64,000 nt of DNA. Source: Pithys albifrons albifrons (lineage: Eukaryota > Chordata > Aves > Passeriformes > Thamnophilidae). Positions 10,824 to 22,889 of the stretch are shown here, one piece after another; position 1 is the stretch's first letter, and each line of letters begins with the position of its first letter. The translations under genes and the position numbers were made by a program. The stretch is taken from contig NC_092459.1 of NCBI RefSeq assembly GCF_047495875.1, positions 12,156,965-12,220,964 on the forward strand, given 5' to 3'. A model generated the notes under the pieces. That model was not told the DNA's origin. It was given only the letters and a program-made list of their open reading frames with translations, and ran no database searches.

Positions 10824-12323
10824 CTGATAAAATAAACAATACATATAATCCAATGAGATAGGAGTCACTATTAATAACATTAAAACACTACTCTTTTCTG
10901 AGAAAAAGCTGTGTCTATGATTTGTGGGTTTTTTGGGAGGGTTTCATAGAGAATTTTTTATTAACATTTTCCTCCAAAAAAGCATTTACACTTTATGCAA
11001 AATGTATATAGCACTTTGGATACCTGACTGCAAAAACGCTGCCCCACACTTACAGAACAATTGAAATGGGCCATATTTTTCATTTTCTCCCACAAAGACC
11101 ACAATTCCTATTTATTATATACCCATGAAAAGTTTCTGACCGAAGAACACTGAATCACATGCTGAACCCCAGCCCTATTCAACACCACAGCATGAACATG
11201 TTTCAATTCTCTTTCACTTTTCATTGAAATGCACTTCATTTCACTGAATTTCAATTTAACTTAATTGAAACACGCAATTAAGTCTCAAGAAATTAAATAT
11301 ATTTAATATAATATATTTAATTAATTTTAAGTATATTTAAGTACCAAGTTCCTACTATAAATGCTTTTTTAGAGAGGAAAAATGCTAAAGGATTCCTGGG
11401 CTATTAATCCAAAGCAGCTCTCTCAAATTATGGCTGGACTGTGTCAGCACTTCACAGCAGTTGAAACTATTTATGATTACAGGAACAAAGTGTCTGCAAC
11501 TTTATAGACACGACAGAGACACAGTCCTTCCCTGTAAAGCTTTTTGTACTCAAGCTTGATGAGGCATTTCCAGGGATACTGCCATTTCCTCTCATTCTGA
11601 GATACACAGCTTGAGCCTCAACAAGGGGCTTATGGTGCTGATGACATTATCATCATAAATAAAGGGCATTCCTCACACAGCTGCCTTTAAATTCTTAAAC
11701 AACTTTTTTGTCTCTTTTACAATGTATTTCCTAAGACATTTTCATCTTCCATCAGACTAATGCAACTATCTGAAAATATAATCTACAAAGAAATCCTATA
11801 GTGAGAAATTGGAAGATGATCTTCCCCATAGAAATACTCTCTCTGATCCCTACACATGACTCAAAGCATGATGTTTTCTTTCATTTTAATCACATCTAAT
11901 GAACATTTTTATGTGTCATAACAGTGAACTGAAACATGTCAATAATAAAGAAAATGTATTTCACATAAGATGTGGACAGTACTATTGTAAAGAACTGAAA
12001 TAAGGGATAAATAATATGGTAAATAAAATTAGGTGCCATTTATAAAAATTATTTCAATCACATATCTCAAATGAATTAAGCTTACAAATTAATAGTGAAT
12101 ACTTTCTTCCTTCTGTAAAGTACAAGCACTAAAATATAGTGTACTGTAAACACCTGTTTCTTGGCTTACAACCTGAGCACTTTCATTTTTTCAAAAGGCT
12201 CAGAAGAACTTGTTAAAAAACAAAGTTGATGTGGGAATTGCCGTGGTATCCGTGGGAACAAGTGGTTAACAACTACTGAAAGCTGCCTATGATCTTTCTG
12301 ATCCTAGTCAGTAGGATGACAAA

Positions 12324-12338
12324 GGTCATTATGACTCA
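12324..12338. promoter_or_regulatory. ERE-like site overlapping a perfect AP-1 motif
   Basis: GGTCATTATGACT matches the palindromic core GGTCAnnnTGACC at 9 of 10 positions and is preceded by A, as in the 15-bp consensus. The right half continues as TGACTCA (12332-12338), a perfect AP-1/TRE heptamer. Whether either is bound is unknown; about two sites of this ERE quality are expected by chance in a window this size. Confidence 0.4.
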
Positions 12339-14361
12339 TAAAATCAGTACAAGTCATGACTCTGCAGAATCCTCTGTGTTATATCAGTCAGCACAAAAGC
12401 ATCTGTCTAACATCACGGAGCCTTGAGTAGCTGCAATAAAAGCAACAACAAAAGGAAACAAAATAAGAACGGATGTGGAAAAAGCTGTAGCGTTTGCATG
12501 CATTTTATGCCAATTAAGAAATCGTGAAAAATGCTTCTGCCAGTAAATGAAAACTTCCCATACCTTTGACAACACATTGAGCCTCACCAGCAGCAGCAGC
12601 ACTGAACTTTTTGCCTGGTTGCCGCTTACAAGACCTTACATGTTTTCAAATTTACACCTTTTTTCCCAAATGTACACTTTTTCTGCTTCATCATATTGCT
12701 GGGAGTGTCCAGCAACTTGACAAAGCCACATGTAGGAGTATCTGTTTAACTGGGATTGTACAGCGGACACCAAATATTTTCATTTAGACTTCAGATCTTC
12801 AGATCACTTTTGTAAAGTATCATCTGTATAAACCAGATTTAGCCGTAACTTCCACCTGAAGTAACCTTTTGTCCTAATAACCTATTTTTAACTCTGCAGC
12901 ACCTACTGGAAAAACAGTTTATACCACATATAGCATACAGGTGAGGCCTAACAAAGAATAAACAGATCTAAACTGTCCACTTGTTTTGAAAAGTCCTTAC
13001 AGAATAATTTATAAGTTTATTTTTTAATTTTACTTTTAAATCATTTTTAATTTTCCTTTTAAGTCAATTTATCATCTTTCCCCTCAAGCTTCCCCAGCCT
13101 CTCTGAGACTCATTCCTTTCTTGCACGCTCCTGTCAACACTCTTTTCCATCCTGTTCCCTCTGACTGACACTCTTTGACAACAGCCACTGCTGCAACGAT
13201 GCAGCTCAGCCCTGACATCACAGACAGAACACAGCATGCTCTTATAATTCCGATGCAATAAAATGCTGTTCAATCATTACTTACTACAGGCCTCTGCCAG
13301 CCCTGCTCATGGCACTTTACGTGGCAGATTGAGTAACACTGAGAACCCACACATTTCATCCTCCTCCTTCTCTGAATGCCTTGTTCACATGCCATGGCCT
13401 GAGGCAGCAGCTGATGGAGAGGACAGCGTGTTTCATAAACAAGCTGCATTAAATATTCTTCCATACATTATAGAGAGGACAAAGGTCAGGGGAGTCGGGG
13501 CAGCCATAAGGTGAATCAATATATCTATGTCATGGGATTGATTTCACAAGAGAATTAGAAATCAATGCCTGGAGTTTAGGGCTAAAAGCCTTTCACCTTT
13601 AGGTCACCAGTTCATACTCAGCTCTGTTTGGTAGTGACTTAAGGCTGTTAGCCTCAGAAGATTGTTTAATCAGAAGGTGTTTGATTGTATCTGTGTTTTA
13701 TCATATGCATTTGCTTGAATTTGCTCACATCACAATGATCAATTGTCTATAATTTAAAAAGCTCTTCCACAGCAGAGACCTTGTGCTCCAAAGAAGGACC
13801 TTGGACCAAAAGGATATGAAACCTGACCTACCTTCTCCCTGGGAAAATAGTTCCTTTGGATCAACAGTGAGCTTGTGCTAGGGATAAACAGAGGACTTCT
13901 GGATGGAAGGATATCCACTTAATATTTCATAAGCAAATCTTTCATAAATTGGCAGAAAATTTTCATCCTGTTTCTGTTTGACACTAATAACAGGTGTTTA
14001 ATTAACATTAATATTTTAGTGGAACATTGGCAGTTTGATTAAAGAAAGAATGATTATATTTTCAACTTTTCACCACAAATATTTCTTCTTTTCAGTTCTA
14101 CTCACAAGAAAAAGCACAGAAACACTGACAATGCTCCATGTTTTTCCCACCTACTTAATACCATTCCACTTGGTTCTAAATTTAAAAAATTGAATAAAAT
14201 CAATATGGTCTAGCTGGAGAGCTCCATTGTACAGAAACTCAGCACTATTTGAAAAGCCCAATAGAACATTGCATATTTATAAGAAGCAGTCACAGTATTT
14301 TATACTTCAATCTTTTCATCTTCCATACAGCCAACAATACAAACAAACTAATCTTTTCCTC

Positions 14362-14374
14362 TGTCATTTTGACC
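14362..14374. promoter_or_regulatory. ERE-like site, one mismatch
   Basis: TGTCATTTTGACC matches the ERE core at 9 of 10 positions, with a perfect TGACC half. The outer flanks do not match. Weak evidence alone. Confidence 0.25.
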
Positions 14375-17374
14375 ACAGGGACTCACTGGGGAAAAAAAAG
14401 GATTTCTTGTTCCCTGCTAGGAAAGTAGACAGCTGTTTGGTCTTTTGGGAAAATGATGGGTGAATAGCTGCTTTGTTTATCATGAGAGACCCTCCTGAAG
14501 AGTGAGAACTAGGGAAAAAAAAAAACAAACAACCAAGAAGTGAAAAAACCCTTTGGGAGTGGTACATGTTAGCTGTTTTAATTAGGAAACAATAAATATC
14601 GTATTATCACATATCACTTCCACCATCTAAGCATTCCTTTAGGTTGCATAAAAGCCAAGAAACAGCTCCCTAAATGCAAAAAGTTGAATCTCTTTTGCAG
14701 AGTGCTTAAACCTCTGATCTAACATGATAAACACAATCATATAGAATCCTATGACTCTATATATGGAACATGCCTAAGCACAGAGAACTTTTTGCTTGTC
14801 AAAAATATAGTCTTTTTCAGAAAATTTTGTTGGGTTTTTTCCCCAAAGGAATAATACATCAATTGTAAAAACAACTTCCAACAGAAATTACTTTCAAATC
14901 AGAAGCACATATGCCTTGATGGTGAGACAACTTATTAGCATAATCAATAAACTGGCTCATAGCCCAGAGACATATCAACAACTCCTAATAGGAACAAGAT
15001 CACAAGTCCAAACCTGGCCTGGCAACACTGAGACATTTCCTCCTTTCTCCTGGAATTTTTGTAGAATACATACACAAGTAGACTACTAGAAATCAAGAAA
15101 TTATTGGGTAACTCATTAGTGTCTTCTTCCTTCAAATAAACTGAAAAAACCTCAGTAACAGCTGTCTTACAAAAATACATTATATTAAGAGGAAAAAGCA
15201 TGAAAGTAAGCAAAAACCAATGGAGTTGAAGGGTTATAAATTATGTGTCTGTATCACCAATAACCCTTACCAAAAGTGTGGTATATACTCTGACTCAAGG
15301 CAGCTCATTTCAATTAAAAATGAATCCTTTTCAATTTCCCTCTAAACTTACAAAGGCTTGAAGGGACAACTTTCCATGCTGATCCAAAAGGCCAATGTGT
15401 TTGATGGAGAACTGCCTAAACTCAGAATACCAAAATAAGGCTTCTATGATGTCTTGAAAGGCACGACATTAAAAGGAGTTTCCCTTCCTCATATGACATG
15501 TTTTCAGTTTATAAATCCATCCACAGACAGAGGTCACTGTGCTATAGTAATAGACTCTGAAGCAATAACGGTTCTGTCTTTTATCCCACTGTGTCAGAAA
15601 TCATGAGATTGTTCATGTCTGCTTCTAATTTTACTTACCATGATTTGACTTGCATCAGGGTATGAAAACCTTAATCAAACAATCATTTCTATTCATAGTA
15701 TGATCTATTGTACAAATAGTTTGCTATTCTCATGTTAGTAAGATACACAATTTTTTTTCATTAGATTAGGGACCAGGGACATTACTATTTTATCTCCAGC
15801 TTTGAGATGAAGACTTTGGATCTTACAGTATGTAAGTTCTTTTATATTTAAGCTTGTCATAGAATACATAAAAGAGTTACTAGAATTCTCCGCAAAAGAA
15901 TGTGATTAACTGGGGTTTAAGTGTATAGCAACAGTAAAAAATAAGCATTTAAATGGTTTCAGGAAACTAAAATGTATGAAATAAGCAAACTGAGGATGCA
16001 AGTAGCATAAAGCCCTCCCAATTATGCTCCTGTTGCCTTTTTCTGTTCTTGTTTAGCATGCAATTAACAAATACACTACTTCCTCTCTGCTAACAGCCTA
16101 AGGAGCTTAAGCTGTTAATAGTGCTAGCACTGAATGACTTGAGTGGTACAACATTCCTGTCTTTATCTTTAAAATGACAACATGTGGGTGATTTACAACC
16201 CTCCTAATTCTTTTACAATCACTGGTCAAATGCACTGTGACCAATCCAATTCTGCAAGATCACATGAGGAAGGACGTTACTGTACACAGAATCACATTAT
16301 GCACCTTCACACTACACTGTCAGCGCAAATGCCTTGAAGTTGCTCAAACTGAGATAACAACTGAGTTCACATCATATCCTTCAGTGTTTGTGAAAGAAAC
16401 CTCTTAAAAGACTTGACAAATATTTCTTTTTGCTATTCAAAGCTCAGACTGGTGCACAGATACAAGATGCTTTTTTTTTGGTACACTAAAAAAACAATAC
16501 ATAAGAACCTGAGTGTCTGATTGAAAGAAGAGTTCCCCCTCTAACTGTGCACCAGTTTTTCCGGTATAATAACTATTTCATTTTAGTAATATTAATATTC
16601 AGATCATTAATTCACATGAATGAAGATTTTCCCCATTTGGCTTGATCTGGATGAAGGTAATAGCAATCAGAAAGACTATAATAAAAATAGATCTATTTTT
16701 ATGACAGAAGTTAGACTTCCAAATAGATCAAATGCAGGAAACTGAAGCATCATAGTAACAGTATTTTTCAAGCACACAGTATTAACTGATTACACATACA
16801 GGAAAAATTTCAACTTATAACCATGCATTTTTTTTTTTATGGAATGATAATAGCAAAAAGTCATAGGTAGGGATCCAGAACCCCGGCTATTGTTCAAACA
16901 CAGTGGAGAGTATTATCCCTATCTCAAATAAACAAATAAACATGGTCATTAATTTTTGTAGTCCAAATTACCCTTAAACTGTTTACATGTGTATAATAGC
17001 CTACAATTTCCACTTGACAGACCTACAGTCTGCACACATCAGTATTTGGAAAGCTAAAAGAGACAAGCAGCAGTTCAACTAGTCCAGTTACAAATTGCAG
17101 AATTCCAGCAACTAGGATATAAACTGGTCAGACAATGACTTTAGCCTTGGACTACAGAACAGAAGGTGATGAAGCATCTCTAATGAACTGGCTCACTCTA
17201 TGTCTTTCAAAGCAAACACAGCCAACTCTGAGTTATCTTCTTACGCATCAACTCTGAGCATTACTGTAGACATGGAATAGAAATAAGATCTGCTGAACTC
17301 AGACCTGTAAAAAACAATTAGCTATTAACTGAAGACCACAGAAGAATCCACTTACTGCAATTACAGACACTTAC

Positions 17375-17551
17375 CCAACAGGGCATTACGCCCGTTGTCA
17401 TCTGGCAGGAATCTTTTATCCACAGCACACACTAACAGGTGATCAGGTAAATTTGGTGACTTTGCACCAACAAGTAAAAACCCAGATGGAACCTCAATGT
17501 GTTCATTGGAAATAGAAACCAGTCTCAAATCTTTACCAGCCTGGCAGAAAC
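17375..17551 (-). CDS. GREB1: GREB1 coding exon 3 (residues about 95-153)
   Basis: The 177 nt exon starts after TTTCTAG and ends before GTAAGT. It encodes [35 protein letters not shown] and [20 protein letters not shown]. This block is conserved in both GREB1 and GREB1L; the surrounding exons decide between them. Phase 1 on both sides with split Gly codons at each junction. Confidence 0.96.
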
Positions 17552-18275
17552 CTAGAAAAAGATCAATTCTACTTATTTTAAGTTGGTAATTTTTTTTGTT
17601 TAATGCTCACAATCCTTCATTAAAGGACTTCCTATATTTTTAATGAAAACAAAGGTCTTACTGTCTAAAATCAAAGGGATACCAAAAATAATTTTCTTCC
17701 CTGCATTTTGGTCATACATAAAGATTCTACTAGTACAATAAACAAACAAAAATTTGAAAATGTACAGTGAAGATTCTCTTTATGGTATTTTTCAACCTAC
17801 ATATTTAAGGGACTATTCACTAACATCATCATAACTTAGGTCAAACATTCAAAAACAGACATAATAATTCTCAGTATCTGGTGGATTTCACCAGCTTTTC
17901 CTGGGTTTTCAAATATTTTTTACAGCTACATAAAATGAGGTACACTTTAAAAACACACAAGAGTGATGATAAAGCATCACATTCATTTTAGCAAATGCCA
18001 TGCCTGCAAACTCAACCTTTTAAAGGTTGTGGTGCCTTAGAGAACAGGTGCCAGGCATTCTAACACAAATGCTTCTCTGACACACTAAGCAAAGACCCTG
18101 TCAAACGTAAGAGCAATGGAGAGCAATCCTGCTTTATCTGGCAGGTAATGAACACTGACATTTTTAGGATTTCTGTATCACATAGATTATCTCATTCTGA
18201 TGAATTATAGAGGAAATGGCCTCAATTCTACCCTTTTCAGTAGGGCAAAGGATTCTGACAGCATGGTTATCTTAC
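17552..18275 (-). other. GREB1: GREB1 intron between exons 2 and 3
   Basis: A 724 bp intron with GTAAGA donor and CTAG acceptor. No repeat recognised. Confidence 0.85.
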
Positions 18276-18401
18276 CATCAGTAGTGCAACACCCTTCTGG
18301 GGGAGGCTTCATCTGGTAAGAAACAGGAGGACTACTTGATTCGGAGCCTTCTTCTTCCTCCTCTTCTTCTTCCTCTTCCTCATTATCTGCTCTGCTGCCT
18401 G
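18276..18401 (-). CDS. GREB1: GREB1 coding exon 2 (residues about 53-94), acidic tract, NAGNAG acceptor
   Basis: The exon ends before GTAAGA and encodes GSRADN, eleven consecutive Glu, GSESSSPP, then QMKPPPEGCCTTDG. The Glu run is coded by mixed GAG/GAA codons, so it is microsatellite-like but not a pure repeat. The acceptor is TAGCAG: using the first AG gives a 126 nt exon beginning at 18401 (junction Glu-Ala-Gly-Ser), and using the second gives 123 nt beginning at 18398 (junction Glu-Gly-Ser, closer to the mammalian form). Both keep frame. Phase 1 on both sides. Confidence 0.94.
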
Positions 18402-19572
18402 CTACAAATTACCATAGCATAAATGACTTAGACAACAGAAAATGCTGGCAACAAACCCATAAATGAACAGGGTGACCCAGTTACAGAAAGTATTACAGCA
18501 AACTGTATTCTCTTGACAATGACTTTACTGTCGCCAACTCTTGAAATTTGTTGTCCTTAAAACTCGAACTTTCAGTCATGCTTAGAATGTCTTTCATCAA
18601 AAAAATAAAGCTGTTAGTTCACATGCAAAAAAAGTTCAAAAGATTGATTCAACTGCACCTGAGAAAGTGAAACACACTAAAGGACAAATATTAAGAAGCC
18701 TCAATTTATTAGTTTTTAAAATCTCATTATTTTAAGCTAACTGCACAATTTTTAAAGGCCTAAATTCTAGTGTTTGAACTCTTACTGATCACAACAATGT
18801 AACTGCATCCTTTGTTTATAATATTAGTAGCCAATAAAACCCAAAGTCATTACTTCTTAGCCCTTTAGAATGTCCTGGCTACAGCCCAAGTACAGATTTT
18901 ATTAATTAGGTACTGACCATGTCCTTGATTTTGTACATGAAACTGAAAAAACAGTTCCTGCTTGAAACTAGGCTCACCATGGATGATACCACAGTAAGAA
19001 CACCTAATTCTCAGGCCGTCTGTCTCCTACTAGAATCCAGAGCTCTGAGTAGTGCACTGATGCTTCCTGTACAATGTCAAGGAAAGGCAGATGTCCAGGA
19101 TGGCAACTCACAGCAGCCCGTGAATGGACTGTGCTAGTCTAGGAGGCAATATGGAGGCAATACTGAATGCTGGAGAGGAATACAGGATGTAACCTTCATT
19201 TTTTAGAGAGCTTTAGGTGTATATTTAGGCACATATTCAGGTGTATGTTTCAGCTCTTCAAGTAGAGACTACTTCTTTCCTTCTCTCCCCGCACAGGACG
19301 ATGTTTTTTTCATGCATGATACATCAGCTCCAGCAAAACATGCAAAACCAATGACTCCAGCAAAAACCAATGACTCCATCCCTGATTATGGCTCAGATAC
19401 ATGCATGGCAAACGGGAAAAATGTGGCAAGCAGAGGAGTGCAACTAAATGGTAAATGGGCAGAATATTCTACAGACACGACTGAGGCAAATTTTACATAG
19501 GACAGAGATAGGACAAAAGTACTAAGTGAACCCAGTGGAGTTTATGTCTTAAGCTTACAGTCTTCTAGGTAG

Positions 19573-19593
19573 AGACATGCCTGGGACATGCCT
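19573..19593. promoter_or_regulatory. p53 response element-like site
   Basis: AGACATGCCT, one G, then GGACATGCCT. Both decamers fit RRRCWWGYYY at every position and both have the favoured CATG core, with a 1-bp spacer. The site seems to have arisen by an 11-bp tandem duplication (GACATGCCTGG / GACATGCCTGC). Binding is not shown. Confidence 0.5.
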
Positions 19594-20430
19594 GCAGCAA
19601 ACACATCCCAAAGAGCTCTCTCACTGGCCAAACTGGCCTGTGAAGGGCTGCAGGTGATTAAGGATCAGCAGGGAGCCAAATATCTGTTTGTACTCGGGCA
19701 AATACAAGACCGGTCAGGCACTGACATCATTCTGTGGATCCAGTCTTCAGTCTTGAAACAGAAAAACAATGAAACACAGTGCTGTGATGCTCCAAAGCTC
19801 AGTGTCAACTGCACATGCTCTCTTTGCTTAAACTGACTTTGGACCATGCACTCAGAATTCCAGAGTGTACCACCAAGAATTTCTCTTTTTTCCTATGACC
19901 TTCCTCATAATAACCTTTTATTTTATTGACAAATTATTATACAATGGGCTAGACAAATACTACAGGGTAAATGAGAACTAGGGAGGAGGCAAAAGAAAGT
20001 AAATTTGGAATATGAAGATCTGTCTGTAAAGGTCATTAAGACTTATACCCCAGTCTAGAAGACGATTTTAAGAGTATGTTTACTTTTAAGCTTCTGAACA
20101 TCAAGCTCCAATGCTGGTGCATACAACTCAGGACATAATGCTAAACAAATAAGGGTATGGTTTAAAGAAAAAAATGATGCAAGTGAATGAAGGGAAAAGT
20201 GAAGCTCTCCATTTCTGCTATTTAAGTAAAGCGTAAATTATGACTTAACCTTGGCTAACAATCAAATGCAATGCAAAAGGGCTGAATCTGGCTCTCCTCT
20301 CCTTCCTGCTTCCAGACATGAAATTCCTTTCTTCCGTCTTCTTTGTGCCATCTCTGACACCCACTGGGGCCTTTACTGAGACATCCCAGCTTGCTAAACC
20401 ACAAAAACACTGAGCAAACAAAAGTGACCC

Positions 20431-20491
20431 TTTTTTTTTTTTTGGGGGGGGGGGGGTGGTTGTTTTTTGCCGGGGCGGGAGCGGGGGTGGG
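20431..20491 (+). repeat. T13-G13 homopolymer and canonical G-quadruplex motif
   Basis: Thirteen T (20431-20443) run directly into thirteen G (20444-20456). Sixteen bases later, GGGGCGGGAGCGGGGGTGGG (20472-20491) has four G-runs with loops of 1, 3 and 1. The G-rich strand is the template strand for GREB1. The homopolymers could be length-miscalled in assembly. Confidence 0.85.
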
Positions 20492-22298
20492 TGTGTGCTG
20501 GGTTTATGTATTAAATTAGCACAATGGAAGATCCAAAAGATGCCAAAATTGGTGGAAGACAGAAAATAGGAACATACGGAGTGAGAAGAACAGGATGTGG
20601 GTATTTCCCCTTTGGACGTTGGTAAACTCTGAGGTTTGTTCAACCGTAACAGGTGATTTCGGAGAGATACTAAAAATGGAAGTGGAGACTAAGAAATAAG
20701 AGAGCTACAGCACTTCCAGTTTGAAAGTGGAAAGAGTAAAAGAACAAATATGTACACAAGCAGGAGCTGCTGCCACCTGTAAAGGGCATTGTTATGGTTT
20801 CTGCCACTTGTTTTTAAAAAAGACCTGCAGTTTCTGCTTCCATTTTACTTTTACAGCAGGGACCCTTCAAAGCACTCAAAAAAATCTCAAAGAAAAAACC
20901 TTCAAAATTTCAAAGAAAGCCAGAACACTTGGGTTGCACTGGCCCACTGCCCCACCTTGTCTATATTTATATCATGTCTACTTGACCACAGGGAAACACT
21001 GTACTGAGGACCAAGGAACAGGTATGACCAAGGGTCAGAGCACCAGGGCAAAGGCAAGGTAACACAGAGAGGAGGCCAGGGGCTTGCACAAGCCTCCAAA
21101 GATGTCTCTCTGCTTCAGATGCCTCCTGGACCTCAGAGCATAGGGATTCATATAGCTGGAAGTGGAAAATTCAGTTTATGACAAAGCTGCAGTACATGAG
21201 ACCAGCTGGCAGACCTTCCCCACCTGAGGAACAACTTAGGACACTCTATTGCAGGTCCCTCCACAGGCCACTTTGTCTGAAACTTTTGTGAAAAGAATGT
21301 TCTCTGACAGATTGTTATGAGACTTTTAATTACAGTTCAATTCTGTTTCCATTAACTAAAAAAAAACAAACAACAGAATCAGTCCCTCAAGGTTTGGAAA
21401 GTTCTTTGAAAACCTTGAAAGAAAGAAGTTACAAAAGTGTGAAATTGCACTTTTGTTCCTGAACAATGCATCTGCTCCTGTGGCACCTTTCCCAATTGAT
21501 GTCATAATCAATTTGGTGACATCACAGTTGGTTGCCATGGAAGAGTTTATGAAATCCTTATGGAAAGGCTTGACAGAAGTATCACTTTGTGTAGGAAATA
21601 AGCAGCATATATATTTAAATAATTAATGTATATTATATTAGGGGAAAAAAAATTAAGAAATTACTAATGATGCGTGAACAGATTTTTTTTCAAGGAATGT
21701 CTTCTCAGCTGTTACCATGAGGCAATAGCTGAGTTTTATCTGTGCAAAATAATTTTATCTGCTACTGCTCCTTAGCATGACTTGTGTTTGTATGTTACTG
21801 TGGATTGGTAACCATTATGCATTTCTCACTACACCTATAGCAAAGTATGACGGGGGAAGCAGATGCTGACAAAAGACATGAAACTCCACCACTATGAGAG
21901 AAAAGACTAAACAATCAAATTATTAAACATAACCTTGCACAAACATGCCAATGTTATGACCACACCAGGAAACTCACTGGAAGCAATGAACCACCACAGA
22001 TAATAACACACCAAACACCAAATTGTATCATGACTTTGCTTATCAGATCCATCCCATTCATTTAAACTATAGCACTTCCAAAAAAAAAGAGCAAATGAAA
22101 CTCAGAAAGCAGGTTTGTCGAAACACAGACACAAACTCAGTGAGAAACCCTATCTGCTACATACCAACTTCTGCAGGGTTTGTGAGAGTACACATCCTAA
22201 ATTTTTACCTTTGCAAGCACAGAATAACCACAAATATTATGCCCAAAGTAATTAAAAATCATCTCAAAAGCTAAAAAATATTTTTGCTGTCTTTATGC

Positions 22299-22342
22299 GA
22301 ATTGAAAATCATTCTTATGTGAATTGAAAATCAGTCTTAGCA
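22299..22342. repeat. 22-bp tandem duplication
   Basis: GAATTGAAAATCATTCTTAT and its neighbour GAATTGAAAATCAGTCTTAG form two adjacent 22-bp units with a few differences. Confidence 0.85.
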
Positions 22343-22582
22343 TGTCTGGTTTATAAATCTGTCATGAGTTTACTATCATTTGCTGCATAACTTTCAGCAG
22401 TATATGATATATTATAGGATAACAGTTTTATGTTCTGTACCTCTGAAGACTTCTCCACAAATTTAATGGAACAATTCCTAGTACTTTAATTTCTGTTTAT
22501 AGATAAATCTGAGCAAGCAAGTGGCTTCATTTTGTCAGAGTAAAAAACAATACAGTTTGTACTTTTAACCCAATTCTAATAC

Positions 22583-22598
22583 ATATATATATATATAT
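22583..22598. repeat. (AT)8 microsatellite
   Basis: Eight uninterrupted AT units inside intron 1-2 of the coding region. Confidence 0.95.
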
Positions 22599-22732
22599 GT
22601 AGATCATAAAAAAGAAAACAAATAAAAACTGACAGTTTCCCATATTATGACTTGAAATGCTCATGCTGAGCCTTAGGAGAGCAAACAGCAGAATTGCCTT
22701 TGAGCAGACATAGAAATTCCATTATTTCCTAC

Positions 22733-22889
22733 CTTCCAGTGATGACAGTTGCTGTTCAGCTTCCAAATACAACTGAGAAAAGATTGGTCTGGGAACTAAG
22801 TTGTTTGAGCGGAGAGAGGCCTCAATAGAATTATGCAACACTTCTTCAAACCGTGTTGTCTTGAGTTGACCAGCATAAGAATTTCCCAT
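22733..22889 (-). CDS. GREB1: GREB1 coding exon 1 with start codon
   Basis: This exon carries the initiator ATG at 22889 and encodes [29 protein letters not shown] and [16 protein letters not shown] before a GTAGGA donor. GREB1 proteins start with MGNSYAGQL, so the start is secure. GREB1 is an estrogen-induced nuclear co-regulator of ER alpha; it has also been proposed to act as a glycosyltransferase through its C-terminal part, which is not in the window. The ATG lies almost on the splice acceptor: a long T-rich tract leads to GAGAAG then ATGG, so 0 or 3 bases of 5' UTR belong to this exon and the rest must come from upstream exons. The context (purine at -3, G at +4) is strong. MGNSYA fits the N-myristoylation pattern. 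Confidence 0.96.

Larger units (their letters stand above)
10824..17374 (-). other. GREB1: GREB1 intron between exons 3 and 4 (6.5 kb)
   Basis: An AT-rich intron. It contains an AT-rich palindromic patch around 11294-11342 and two one-mismatch ERE-like sites (12324 and 14362). I recognised no LINE, SINE or LTR and no further exon. Confidence 0.8.
18402..22732 (-). other. GREB1: GREB1 intron between exons 1 and 2 (4.3 kb)
   Basis: It holds a p53-element-like site (19573), a T13/G13 homopolymer pair with a G-quadruplex motif (20431-20491), a 22-bp tandem duplication (22299) and an AT dinucleotide run (22583). The 113-132 residue open frames here arise from low-complexity sequence and are not genes. 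Confidence 0.8.

Noticed and set aside
20245..20643. 132-residue minus-strand open frame
   Set aside because: Its Pro/Lys runs are simply the translation of the T13/G13 and G-rich stretch; no conserved domain character and it lies in a GREB1 intron.
1561..22889. Assignment of the gene as the paralogue GREB1L
   Set aside because: Several diagnostic blocks ([49 protein letters not shown]) have the GREB1 form and differ clearly from GREB1L as I know it.
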